Shown here: positions 49,388-60,907 of the stretch, in pieces
Numbering within the stretch: the first letter of the stretch is position 1
Layout of the letters: each line of letters opens with the position of its first letter
Source: Periconia sp. R9002
Taxonomy: Eukaryota > Ascomycota > Dothideomycetes > Pleosporales > Periconiaceae
Length of the DNA: 64,000 nt
Assembly: GCA_023627715.1 (NCBI GenBank)
Contig: JAMAHW010000105.1
Location: 62,001 to 126,000, forward strand
Direction: 5' to 3'
Made by a program: the position numbers and the translations under genes
The notes under the pieces: generated by a model
Database searches by the model: none
Told to the model about the DNA's origin: nothing
The model's input: only the letters and a program-made list of their open reading frames with translations

Positions 49388-49976
49388 TGCATAGAGATCC
49401 AGATGGGTTTGCAGTATGAGGTAGTGGAAATTATGCCCTAAGCGAGCGTATGGCTGCTGCAAATGACTGCTCCAAAATTGAACATGAAGGAGTATGCTAG
49501 AATCGAGCAGTATCGTTCTTAGTATCAAAGTCCGGTACATGCAACTCTGCCCATGACAGAAGATGAAGTTGGCTGCTCGGATCATACCCTGTCAGCTGAT
49601 ATGGAACGCACGTGACAAGCTCGGGTTCCGATCGCTGTCCGTGAAGCCACTTTCGGCTCTGCGCCGCCTTGACAGGGTAGCCACGCGAACAACAAGCTCT
49701 GAGTTCTATTTTGCGCTTGAACCGATGTCGAGCATGGTTTTAGTGTCGGGGTATTGGTACGCTCGGCCCCCGCCTTATCTGCCGCAACGGGGATGTCACT
49801 GGTTCACTAAGCCCGCACTGGCAAGTCCTCGATGTTGACCATTTCGTCTCATGGTTTGACTATGTAGTTTAGCCACATGGTCGTGATATTTTGCCCTGTT
49901 GGCTTTTGGGATCTTCTTGTACACTTGATGTGATCGCATCGTGACTTGTCCCCGGTCGCATGCAGCTGCCCACACC
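49388..49976. promoter_or_regulatory. Bidirectional promoter, FAS beta/FAS alpha
   Basis: 589 bp between the two divergent start codons. It contains a TCG(N5)CGA site at 49621, roughly in the middle. Head-to-head sharing would keep the two subunits in stoichiometric expression. Confidence 0.55.
49621..49631. promoter_or_regulatory. AflR-type site TCG(N5)CGA between FAS genes
   Basis: TCGGGTTCCGA matches the palindromic AflR core. It lies 234 bp before the FAS beta start and 346 bp before the FAS alpha start, so one site could serve both genes. A chance match is possible. Confidence 0.4.
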
Positions 49977-52900
49977 ATGCACACTGAAACTACCATGGCG
50001 AAGCGGATGGATCCAGCTATGGATGGAACCGATGGTGTGACAGTCGCCCACAAGCTGGTCGTCGAGCTTCTTGCGTTCGTACCCAAATCCCCACGTTTTA
50101 CTCTAGGAAGAAGGCTCACAACATCGCAGACATCAATTTGCGTTTCCAGTAAGATGGTATAGAACTCGGGAAACTGCGGTTATAGAATATGGCCAGACTG
50201 ACCGCGTCGCCAGGATCGAAACGCAGGACAAGCTCCTCGAGAAAGACAAACCGGTGGTGCGATTTGTGGAACTTGGACCTGCGAAGATACTTGGAGGCAT
50301 GGCAAGAAGAACAGGGGAGTCAAAATTCGCCGAAAAAGATGCATCGCGTGATATTCGTCGCCACTACCTTTCCTGCGTTCAGGACCTGAAAGATATCTAT
50401 TACGACTATGAAGAATCGGCATCCAAGAACGGAGAAAGCGCTGAGGGCAAGACAACCGCTGAGAGTCCAATCCCTCAGGCCAAAGAAGAGCCAAGATTAC
50501 CGGAAAACCTCATTGAACCCGTCCCTTCAGTCCCCAGGGCTGAAGTCCAGAGGGAAAGCGTCCCAGATGTGCCGATTTCCGCAACAGACATTGTGCGGTG
50601 TGTCATAGGACACAAGATGAGGAAACATCTCGAAGAGGTTCCTGTCGAAAAATCCATCAAAGAGATATCTGGAGGTAAGAAATACAAACACCGAGGGGAA
50701 TCCCGGCAGAGACACGATGGTGGTGATGAAGGGAGGGACGACGGAGAGGTGTCGGGCATACTCTAACCCATGCCAAGGCGCCAAACCTAGTGTAGATAGA
50801 CTAGCACTGGTGTCTTGGCATTTACTTGGCGCAGTCTCTGGAATCCATTGACAGTACACTGACTCTTTTCCAGGAAAGTCGACCCTTCAAAACGAATTGG
50901 TCGGTGATCTCGACAATGAATTTGGTCAAATACCCGATGGAATCGAGGATCTTCCCCTCTCCGCACTTGGTGAATCACTTAGCTCCAGTTTCTCTGGCGC
51001 CTTGGGAAAACGTTCACTAGCCTTGCTAGCCCGGCTCATTTCCTCCAAGCTGCCAGCGGGCTTCAATCAAGTCGCAGTGAGGTCGTATTTGGAGCAGTTC
51101 TGGGGCCTGGGTCCTGCGATACAAGAGACCGTGCTACTGTTTGCCATCACGGCTGAACCGCCATCTCGCCTTCCTTCTGTGGAAGCGGCGAAAGAATGGC
51201 TCGATGCAAACTTGAAGCGATATGCAGCCTCTTCTGGCCTTGTCCTAACTCCTCCGTCTCAGCAAGGGGCACGTGAGTCCCGGGGGACTGCTATTAATTC
51301 AGAGGAGCTGAATGTCATCAAAGAGGAGCAGCGCAAATTCCTCTTTAAACAGCTCTCCGTTCTTGCGAACCACCTCGACATTGACCCATCATCAGGACAT
51401 ACACGGATAGCGGAGTTGGAATCCTCCGTCCAAGAACTCCAGGATCGTCTAGATACATGGAGTTCTGAATTTGGAGGCGACGATTTTCATCTCGGTATCA
51501 AGCCCCTATTTGACCCTAAAAAGATTCGGCGCTATAGATCTTGGTGGAACTATGCGCGACTGGATGCACTGAAGTTGTGCCATGACAGCAATCTCGGCCA
51601 ACTGCACATCGAAGACGAACAGAAGGCTGACGAAATCACGCTGAAACTCACCAACCGACTTGATGAATCGGTCCAGAGCATTATATCCCGTTTCTTGAAA
51701 ACTGCAATAACTCAGGAAACAAACCATGGTCTTTTATCTCTCTGTACAAAACTCGAATCTGCTATCAATGCTCGAGCTCGTAGAGCGCCTCCTGTTTTCA
51801 GATACAGATGCCAATTATTGAAACCCGAGACTCTTCTATCCGACAATGGGCAAGTCGAAAACAGGGAAGTGCCTCGGCCGTCAGACCACAATGCACAGTC
51901 CTACTCTCAATTACTATCTCACAGCAGTAAGAATGATGAGAACCCCTATGTACATATTAGGACACGTAGTCCCACAGCCCAATGGGTTCTGGATGCTCGT
52001 AAGACTGAGCGATTGATGGCAGCTTTCAAACGTGCAAGCGATACTGGCTTAACGTTTACCGGGAAGACGATTCTCATCACCGGTGCCGGGCCTGGATCAA
52101 TCGGTGCCGAGGTTATCAAAGGACTTCTGATGGGAGGAGCAAAAGTCATAGTCACGACCAGCCGGACACCCGCCAGTACCGCGGCATTCTTTCAGAACCT
52201 TTATGCCACGAACTGCAGTCGAGGTTCGGAACTTCACGTGGTACCATTTAACCAAGGAAGCGCAAGGGATTGTGAAGCGGTTATCGACTACATCTATGAA
52301 CCTTCTGGGCTGAACACGAATATCGATGCTATTGTCCCGTTTGCCGCGATCTCTGAAATTGGAATGGAGGTCGATGACATTGGAGCGCGAGCGGAACTGG
52401 CCCATCGGTTGATGCTAACCAACGTTTTTCGTCTCGTTGGTCGCATTGTTAACAACAAGAGGCGACGACGAATCGAGACACAACCGACGCAGGTTATACT
52501 TCCTCTATCTCCAAATACTGGCACTTTTGGTGGAGATGGGCTTTATTCCGCATCAAAACTGGGCCTTGAAAGTCTATTGAACCGGTTTAGCTCTGAGCAC
52601 TGGGCGGAATATATGACGATTTGCGGTGCACTGATCGGTTGGACGAGAGGAACAGGTCTGATGCACGGCAATGACAATATCGCTCCTATTATCGAATCCA
52701 AAGGCGCCCTCACCTTTTCCCAGCCCGAGATGGCGTTGAACATAATCACACTGCTAAGTGCTGACATTGCTCACATTTGTGAATCGGAAGCAGTACTTGC
52801 TGATCTGAACGGCGGCTTAGATCTGATCCCTGGTCTGAGCCAGATAATGGCTACCGCTCGCTCACAGTTGTCACTCAAATCCCTCATACGGAAGACCATA

Positions 52901-55853
52901 CTGAACGAAGATGCAAGGCAAGCAGAGATTCTGCGAGGATCCGAGAAGCTGAACCTGTCCTCGGGAGATCGTAAAATCAAGAAGACAACAAGGATCGCAC
53001 CCCAGATTGGATTCCCCACCTTACCCGATTATGACAAAACGCTGCTTCCATTGCAAGACCTGCAAGGCATGGTCGATTTCAGCAGTACCATAGTGATTGT
53101 CGGCTTCTCTGAGCTCGGTCCGTGGGGCAGTGCTCGTACACGGTGGGAAATGGAGAGTCGTGGAAAGCTCAGTCCAGCTGGTTATGCTGAATTAGCGTGG
53201 ATCATGAATCTTATCAGACATGTTGATGCAGATATCAACGGGGAACACTACTGTGGCTGGGTCGACGCGAAAACTGGAGAAAAGGTCCACGATAGCGACA
53301 TCGAAGCCAAATACGGCAACCACATCCTTGATCATAGCGGAGTCAGATTCATTGAGCCGGGTTTCGATTATGACCCTGCCAAGAAAGAGTATCTCCAAGA
53401 AATAGCTGTAGAAGAGGACCTCCCCGAGTTCGAAACCAGTGAAGCAACTGCAAAAGCTCTTAAACTTCGACATCAAGACTCGGTCAACATCCGTCCATCG
53501 CAAAGCTCCGCCGAATACTTGGTGCAGATCAAACGCGGAGCGCACATCCACGTGCCCAAAATACTGCCTGCGGAGTGTGGAGTGGCGGGCATATTACCCA
53601 GTGGCTGGAGCCCTGCCAGATACGGCATTCCAGAAGACATGGTGCATCAGGCTGACCCCGTAACACTGTACTCCTTGTGCTGTGCGGCGGAAGCTTTGTA
53701 TAGCGCTGGTATTATCGACTCTCTCGAGATATTCAAATATGTTCATGTATCGGAGGTGGGCAACATGTTGGGGACATGTATCGGCGGCAGCGTGAAGACA
53801 CGACACATGTACAGGGACCAATATCTCGACAGCCAAGTACAAAGCGATATTATCCAAGAGACCTTCTTGAATGCATCTGCGACCTGGATCAATATGCTCC
53901 TTCTTGGGGCGTCTGGCCCTATCAAAACGCCAAATGGGACCTGTGCGACGGGAGTTGAGTCGCTGGAAATTGGCTGTGAGTCCATTCTTGCGGGTAAAAC
54001 CAAGCTATGTCTCGTAGGGGGCGTCGATAATTTGCAAGAAGATGAAGCGTATGGTTTCGCGAAGATTAAGGCTACAGTGAATACGAACGCAGAAGCTGCA
54101 AAAGGCCGAATGCCCCACGAGATGAGCAGACCGCTGACTGAGTCTCGCGCGGGGTTCGTTGAGGCTCAGGGCTGCGGCTTGCAAATCATCACCACGGCCG
54201 AGCTCGCTTTGGAGATGGGCCTGCCGGTGTATGCTATTGTGGCGTCTACTACTATGGCCGCAGATAAAATCAGCCGCTCCCTCCCTGCTCCCGGCCAAGG
54301 TGTGTTGACCTTTGCGCGAGAGACTGCACGCGCTTCCAAGTCACCTCTTCTGAGTCTTAAATACCGGCGCCAGCAACTTGACGCCTGCATAGCTGATATT
54401 GAGGAATGGCGCTCATCTCACATGAACCTCTCGTTTATCAACGCGGAGGCAGACGGCCGTGTCAAGGCAGTTCGGAAAATGTTTGGCAATAGTACTGGGC
54501 TCCGATCACAAGATGCCGAGATCTCACCAATTCGAGCTTCTCTGGCGGTCTGGGGCTTGACAGTGGACGACATCGACATTGTCAGTTTACATGCCACTTC
54601 GACTGGAGCGAACGACAAGAACGAGCCAGACGTCGTTAATCAACAATTTAGTGCATTAGGCCGCACAACTGGACGCCCACTCATGGCAATATGCCAGAAG
54701 GCGCTTACAGGCCATCCCAAGGGTGCTGCGGCTTCATGGATGTTGAACGGCTGTTTGCAGGTTCTCGAAACAGGCCTCGTGCCAGGCATCCGCAACGCGG
54801 ACAGCATCGATGAGCGGCTACGGAAGTTTGAACACCTCGTTTTCCCCACTGAAGCTATCCAGACAAGGGAAGTCAAGGCCTTCCTCCTCAATTCTTTTGG
54901 ATTTGGGCAAAAGGGTGCTCAAATGATCGGCATTGCTCCCAAGTACCTATTTGCGACACTTACTCGGGAAGAGTATCAGCGATACTCCAAGAAAGTCACG
55001 AAGCGGAAGCGCCTCGCCACAAGAGCTTGGATCAAGGCTGTCAACACCAACTCTGTCTTCAAGGCGCGTACATCTCCGCCCTACTCAGCCGAAGACGAGA
55101 CCACGGTGCTTATGGACCCTCTAGCACGTATTGCAGACAATGCCAATGACGACGACCCGAAATTCGATCGATCAAATCTGCATCCCCCTCCCCCTGGCGA
55201 CAAAACTCTCCTGACAAGAAAACCCAAACCCACTCCCAACCCGAAGCCCCGCACTCTATCCTCCCTTTCCCCAACCTCCCCCGCACCCCTATCCCCTCCA
55301 AAACAGAAACCAAGCCCCCCAATCCCAGGCCCCAAACCCGCCTCACTATCCCTACTCCACACAATCTCCACAGCCCCATCCTCATCCACCGAAACCGTCA
55401 ATGTCGGCGTCGACGTCGAAGACATGGCCGCATTCACATCCCACGAGAACGAGACCTTCGTTAGGCGTAACTACACCGTGACGGAGACGGCACAATGTAC
55501 CACCAATCTCAACCCGCGCGAGGCTTTCGCGGCGAATTGGACGGCGAAGGAAGCGGTTTTTAAGAGCTTGGGGATTAAGAGTAAGGGTGCTGCAGCGCCG
55601 ATGAGGGATATTGAGATTTTGAGAGATGGGGAGGGGGTTAGGGTGTTGGTGAGTTCACTATCCCCCTGCATTGCCGATTTTGATGGTTATGTGGACTAAC
55701 AAGTCACAGCTCCATGGCGATGCTCTGACCGCCGCTCGCGCAAACTCCATCTGCGATATTCAAGTCAATATGTCCACCAGCAACGACACTGCCCTGGCCA
55801 TTGCCATCGCGAAGCGCGGTAGTGGAGAGGCCACATATACTCGGAAGCTATAG
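49977..55853 (+). CDS. Fatty acid synthase alpha subunit dedicated to the cluster (HexA/StcJ type)
   Basis: Five exons (49977-50074, 50130-50156, 50214-50674, 50874-55648, 55710-55853) give 1834 residues. The 27-nt exon 2 and the flanking joins rebuild the conserved start ELLAHQFAFPVRWIETQD. The first donor is GTTCGT. Domains: end of malonyl transferase (VRFVELGPAKILGGMA), ACP with GGKST Ser198, ketoreductase with ITGAGPGSIG near 596, ketosynthase with GTCATG Cys1219, His1435 (HATSTGAND) and His1476 (GHPKGA), and a C-terminal phosphopantetheinyl transferase (VGVDVED at about 1706-1712, WTAKEAVFKSL). A Pro/Ser/Lys-rich linker of about 80 residues (1622-1700) precedes the transferase. All catalytic residues are intact, so the enzyme should be active and able to prime its own ACP. 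An alternative start is at 49995. Confidence 0.92.
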
Positions 55854-56130
55854 ACTTTCTTGTTTTCATGACTCACACACTTTTGCGTTTTAACGCGCTC
55901 TATGTTTTGCTTTGTTGTTGATCGAGCCTGGATGCACGGATTTCTGGCGTTTTTCCTTGTGTTTTTGGTTTTTGGAATGTATACTATCTATTGACAGCAA
56001 GAATGCATACACAACCGATTTATTAGATTATACAAGATATATACAGCCCAAAAGACCCTTCACGTATATTACTAGGAGCGCGCAGCTTTTTTTGTTGCAC
56101 GGTGAGCACGGGCATGTCCTGTCCACCCAT
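55854..56130. other. Intergenic between convergent FAS alpha and HHE-like genes
   Basis: 277 bp of 3' sequence from both genes. Nothing else was recognised. Confidence 0.5.
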
Positions 56131-56904
56131 CTACGCACCTACAGCATGCAACTTTTGCAACTGACCCGACTCATCACACGCAGCAAAAACCCACCATCCC
56201 GAATGAAACTTCCCCAGCGTCTTCAACACACCCCAACGTGCCGCGCTCGGAATAGGCGGCCAATCCTTCCACAGCCCCCCTTCATACCCCAAATCCAAAT
56301 TCCTCAAAAAGAAAATCATCCCCCCAGCCTTCGACAAATTCTGCGTACTCCGATTCCCCTCCGTCTCCACAATCTCCAACATAGGAATCTTCTCCCCAAA
56401 CCTCGCCAACCCGACCATCCTCGGAATCTGCTTCCCCAAATGCTCCATCAACCCCGGCGCAAACGCATCAATCAACGCAACCAACTTCTCCCCCTCAAAC
56501 TCCGCGGGTTTCGCCGCGACAGTAACTAAATACAACTTATACGCCTCCAACCCCTTCGTAAACCCTTCCTGCTCCTTCAAATCCTCATCCAACACCCCCT
56601 TTTCCCCACACTTCGTCTCGACGGTCGGAACGATACTCTCCGCCTCGTTCCGGAAATGGTTCGTCGTGAATTCATGCCAGCACGTCGCGTAGCTTATGAA
56701 ATCGGGATGTTCTTTTTTGGACACGTGCGGGGCTTGCAGGTAGATGGAGTTGAGGCCGCGGATGATGACGTTGTGGACCAGCGCCATGATGGACGCGGCC
56801 TGCGCGTAGGAGTGGGGTGTTTTTTGGTCATCGGGGAGGGTTTTTTGGGTGTGGATGGGGGTGGAGAGGAGCGGGAAGGGTGTGGTTGCGTGGTGGTCGG
56901 GCAT
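56131..56904 (-). CDS. HHE-like protein with degenerate metal site, cluster neighbour
   Basis: An intronless frame of 257 residues. It is a paralogue of the HHE protein at 18675-19672: MALVHNVIIRGLNSIY, a CWHEF segment, LVALIDAFAPGLMEHL, and FFLRNLDLGYEGGLWKDWPPIPSAARW align directly. The metal ligands differ. The HHDLEEESLFPALE of the paralogue becomes NHFRNEAESIVPTVE, and AEHRLFHTAL becomes KEQEGFTKGL, so the HxxxH pair is gone. The fold is probably kept but a normal di-iron centre is doubtful. It lies between FAS alpha and the exporter, head-to-head with the latter, so it may be co-regulated with the pathway. A small-molecule-binding or cyclase-like role is possible but unsupported. Confidence 0.8.
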   Translation of the reverse strand: MPDHHATTPFPLLSTPIHTQKTLPDDQKTPHSYAQAASIMALVHNVIIRGLNSIYLQAPHVSKKEHPDFISYATCWHEFTTNHFRNEAESIVPTVETKCGEKGVLDEDLKEQEGFTKGLEAYKLYLVTVAAKPAEFEGEKLVALIDAFAPGLMEHLGKQIPRMVGLARFGEKIPMLEIVETEGNRSTQNLSKAGGMIFFLRNLDLGYEGGLWKDWPPIPSAARWGVLKTLGKFHSGWWVFAACDESGQLQKLHAVGA

Positions 56905-57529
56905 TGTCGAGGTGGTTACGGGGGCCGAAAGGGGAGCTTCCCGCGGGGATGTTTGGGATGAGCGTTAGATATATACGGAGTTGATAGTGATCTTTCAACT
57001 TTTTTCCACTGTGCTTCTCGAGGTTTCAGAGCAATACATAGATCGTTTTATTTTAAGACATACAAATATCCCTCGGCTGGTGCATGTGAAGCAAATTCCG
57101 GTGTTCAGCACGATTCGCCTCACACAACCTTCGGGCCCGAACAAGGCCCCGAGCCCCCCGAAATTATCCTCGGGCGGTGCAAGACGGTCGCTTCCCGTCA
57201 AACAAAGACAACACTTTCACTCTTGACTGGTTGAAAAGCAATATACGTTGCAGGTGTCATGACGTCGTTGTCTTCGGGCCCGAGATGCGTGCGAGTTGAA
57301 TAAAATACATAGCCAATCCTGCCTGGCTTCTACAGCGCCTCTCTTTCTCGTGGCCAGCTTCACCACTTCCTAGGAGACTCCGTTATCCTGGTGTGCGTTC
57401 GTTCTTTTTTTGGTCTGGTTTATGCCTTGGTTGCATTTTAAGAACTGAACGTACTTCTTCTAGTCGAGACGTCGGAAACTCAGCCTTATCTCATATTTGT
57501 AAAGTCATATTACAGCACTACACTCGATC
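56905..57529. promoter_or_regulatory. Bidirectional promoter, HHE-like/MFS
   Basis: 625 bp between divergent start codons. It carries the 10-bp palindrome TCGGGCCCGA twice (57131-57140 and 57274-57283), 143 bp apart, and no TCG(N5)CGA. The repeated dyad is a candidate factor-binding site. Confidence 0.45.
57131..57283. promoter_or_regulatory. Two copies of palindrome TCGGGCCCGA
   Basis: Identical perfect 10-bp palindromes at 57131-57140 and 57274-57283 in the HHE/MFS promoter, both within the longer identical word CTTCGGGCCCGA. The word CTTCGGGCCC also occurs at 28972-28981 in the gap beside the PKS. CGG/CCG half-sites suit Zn2Cys6 factors. Confidence 0.4.
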
Positions 57530-59299
57530 ATGTCGCAACCCGACCCTGAGAAGGCCGAGGCAGCCGAGTTGGCATCCACTCCTCCAGCAACCGCGAAAGA
57601 GCAAGATGGCCAACCCGAAGTCGAATCAACACATTCAGCGCCTAGCATGGATAGCGAAGAGAAAGCCGAACTCGAAAAGGAGTATCCCACAGGCATGAAG
57701 TTCGCGCTTATCATGCTGTCCTTGTATCTGGCAGTGTTTCTGGTTGCATTGGTAGGAAGCTCTTCTTCTTCTTCAAACTTTGTGCAAAGTGCTAATTATA
57801 CGTCAAGGACCGAACCATCATCGCGACCGCCATACCACAGATTACCAACGAATTCCACTCCCTCACTGACATCGGTTGGTACGCTTCCTCATACATGATG
57901 ACATCCTGCGCATTCCAGCTCTGGTTCGGCAAGCTCTACGTCTACTACAGCACCAAGTTCGTCTTCCTCCTCGCCATCGGGCTGTTCGAAATCGGCTCGG
58001 CCGTATGTGGTGCTGCTCCAAACTCCATGGCCTTCATTTGGGGACGGTCGATAGCTGGGTTCGGCTCGGCGGGCATCTTCAGCGGATCCATAGTCATCAT
58101 GGTCCATACCATCCCTCTCGCCAAGCGGCCCATGTTCCAGGGCTTGATCGGCGCCATCTTTGGTATTGCTAGTGTCGTGGGACCGCTGATCGGTGGTGCG
58201 TTTACCACGCATGTCACCTGGCGGTGGGGTAAGTCTTTCCAAATCCCTACGTTCATGATTCCAAAATCTAAGTTTCCCAGGTTTCTACATCAATCTTCCC
58301 ATTGGAGGAGTTGCTGTTGCGGTCATTATATTCCTCCTCCACATCCCCACCCCACCCGATTCGAACAAGCCACTCTCCGTTCAAATCCGCCAAATGGACC
58401 CCATCGGTACGGCGTTCTTCCTTCCGGGTGTCGTTTGCCTCCTGCTTGCCCTCCAGTGGGGCGGCTCAACCTATGCATGGTCCAACTACCGCATCATCCT
58501 GCTTCTTGTTCTCGCCGGCGTGCTCCTCATCGGTTTCATCTTCGTTGAGGTCTGGAAAGGCGATGAAGCCACCGTACCGCCGCGGGTCATCAAAAACAGG
58601 AGCGTGGCGGCTGGGTTCTACTGGTCTATCTGCTCTGGTGCCGCAATGATGATTGTCATCTACTTTGTTGCTACGTGGTTCCAGGCTATTCAAGGCGTGT
58701 CGGCGTACACCTCTGGCATTCGACTTCTCCCGCTCGTACTCGCCCTCGTTGCCGGATCCATGATCGGTGGAGCGCTAACCTGGAACGTGGGATATTACAC
58801 TCTTCCACTACTCCTCGGCACGGTCCTAATGTCAATCGGCGTGGGACTACTAACAACTTGGACGGTCAACACCAGCCAGGCGAAGTGGATCGGATACCAA
58901 TTCCTCTACGGCATCGGTCTTGGTCTAGGGATGCAAGCGCCAAGCATGGCAGCACAGACCGTTCTCGACAAGAAGGATGTCCCCATCGGAGCGAGTTTGA
59001 TGTTCTTCGCACAGTGGCTCGGTGGTGCGGTTTTCGTCTCCGTCGGGCAGAATGTGCTTTCGAATAAGCTCGTCGAGGGGTTGAGGGTGTTGCCTGGCTT
59101 CGATATCGGCTGGGTCACGGAATCTGGGGCTACGGATTTGAGGCATGTTGTGCCGGAGAAGGCGCTCGGGATTGTGTTGGAAGTGTATAATGGGGCGCTG
59201 ACTAGGACTTTTGATATCGCTCTGGCGATGAGCTGTGCGGCTATTGTGGGGGCGTTAGCTATGGAGTGGAAAAGCGTGAAGAAGCAGCCTGGGAAATAG
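57530..59299 (+). CDS. MFS exporter of the drug:H+ antiporter type
   Basis: Three exons (57530-57751, 57808-58228, 58281-59299) give 553 residues, with joins in phase 0 and 1. A hydrophilic acidic N-tail of about 55 residues precedes many membrane helices. Family landmarks: [14 protein letters not shown] after helix 1 (motif D1-like), [61 protein letters not shown] (typical of the 14-TM DHA2 group), and [18 protein letters not shown]. Such proteins export toxins and pigments by proton antiport at the plasma membrane; AflT of aflatoxin clusters belongs to the same superfamily. It is at the cluster's right edge, divergent from the HHE-like gene, and presumably secretes the polyketide. Confidence 0.92.
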
Positions 59300-60907
59300 G
59301 CAGGTGGACTATGATGTTTGGGGTAACTCGATGCGGATGTGAAAGGATGGAATGGAAGCCTTATTCAAGACAACGATTTTCCTTCTCAATGTAATTAATT
59401 CTATTCAAAAAGCATTGCGGTATATATGGCATCCCCTCAGTACATAGCAGATTCTCAGAAATTCCGGTTTTAATTTTATCACAAAATTTACATTGAGATC
59501 ATCTACACGACCAAAAAATTCAGTTGCCTTTGCGAGCATCAAGCGGAAGTCTTTGCGACCGAAACCAAGTAAGTCGGCATCCGGTCTAAGATTTTCCCCC
59601 TTGTCACAGAGTCTCCATCATTGGTTTTGAAAATTGCCATGCTAATTAAAACACTGCTTAGGTATTCCTACCAAGGCAAAAAATGTGTGGAAATTGTAGC
59701 ATGTGAATCACAGACGACTACAATAATAAAATCAACAGGAAAAGGACTCCACTATTGACGATCTGAATATCTCGGAACTAACCCAGCAACGCGCAGATAC
59801 ATCATCGCAATAGTCAATAAATTACCTGCAGTAGCGAGACAAACAACCGTATCACAAAACTACATCACCGGCTATGACGCGCACGCGGATATAGTATTGC
59901 AAACGTACTTATTCCCGTACATATGCCTGAGTTTGTCAAAAGAGTTGTCACGTGTGTGGTGGTTTTCGCTTGCCTAAAAATACCTGTTGTCAGCTCGGGA
60001 GCGCACGAACAGATTTGGTCGGCCGTCCACATTCAGCTCCTTCGGACAGGCTTCGTTCACCGAATCACTTCCGTCAACGCAATCGCCGAAAAACGAAAGT
60101 TCAACTATCCAGCATGTGTTTGTTCCGTCATTTTGGTAGGCACGCAGGGATCTTAGATTGGCAGCATCTTTGGATGGAATGGACAAGTTTTGAACACGAT
60201 ATTCTCTACACTTGAGGCCTCTTGATGGGTTGATCTTCGCAGAGCCGGTTGCTGGATGGAGACCACGTCCACAGAGCAACAATCACTTTGCAAAAGAAGA
60301 GAGTCACTCTCCGCATTTTTGAAGCCGACCGGAAGTCGTTCCTACTGAGCGACACTCGCGACGGTGCGCGATGCTACTGCGCCTCAGTGTCGACATTCCA
60401 AAACGAGACTCGATTTCAATCGCAAGCCCATGTGTACGCCATACCTGCATGTCAGATACACAGCCGTCCCAAACGAGTACCAATCGCCATTCCCCGCCAA
60501 ACTACCAGGACTGTTCCTTGCAGCTGGACCAGGTTAACCACGTGCAGAATGCCAAGCTTCGGTCCCCGATGACACGATTCTTTCATCCCACTGGCTGACA
60601 CGCCGCGGTGGCTCTCCTTACTCACATCCTCATTGGGCAAAGAGCATGTATAGATCTCTGTACTACTACCGGCAGTTCTCGGGAGATCCTAGTCTAAGGC
60701 TGAACAAAGATTTGATCCCGCCTTTCAGTGCAACCGAAGGCGTTGATTCGGAAACTAAATCAAACACATCAGCGTAAAGTCATATAAAAGTAGATTGCTA
60801 TCCCCAAATATTGAATGACGCACGCACGCTCGCTCGCTCATCTTTCCTCTTCGGTCGTTGAAGCTTTCCTAGATTCCCACATCCACACCGTGATAATCTC
60901 CCCAAAC
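59300..60907. other. Intergenic, no gene seen
   Basis: 1.6 kb of spacer, AT-rich up to about 59900. No convincing coding frame or RNA. The distal end is the promoter of the secreted SnoaL-like gene. It probably marks the right border of the cluster. Confidence 0.5.
60783..60789 (+). promoter_or_regulatory. TATA box of the secreted SnoaL-like gene
   Basis: TATAAAA lies 125 bp before the ATG at 60908, with a CT-rich leader between (about 60840-60900). Confidence 0.4.

Noticed and set aside
43115..49585. Longer FAS beta start at 49585 adding 66 residues
   Set aside because: The extra residues show no FAS resemblance and would occupy the shared promoter; the ATG at 49387 gives a better N-terminus.
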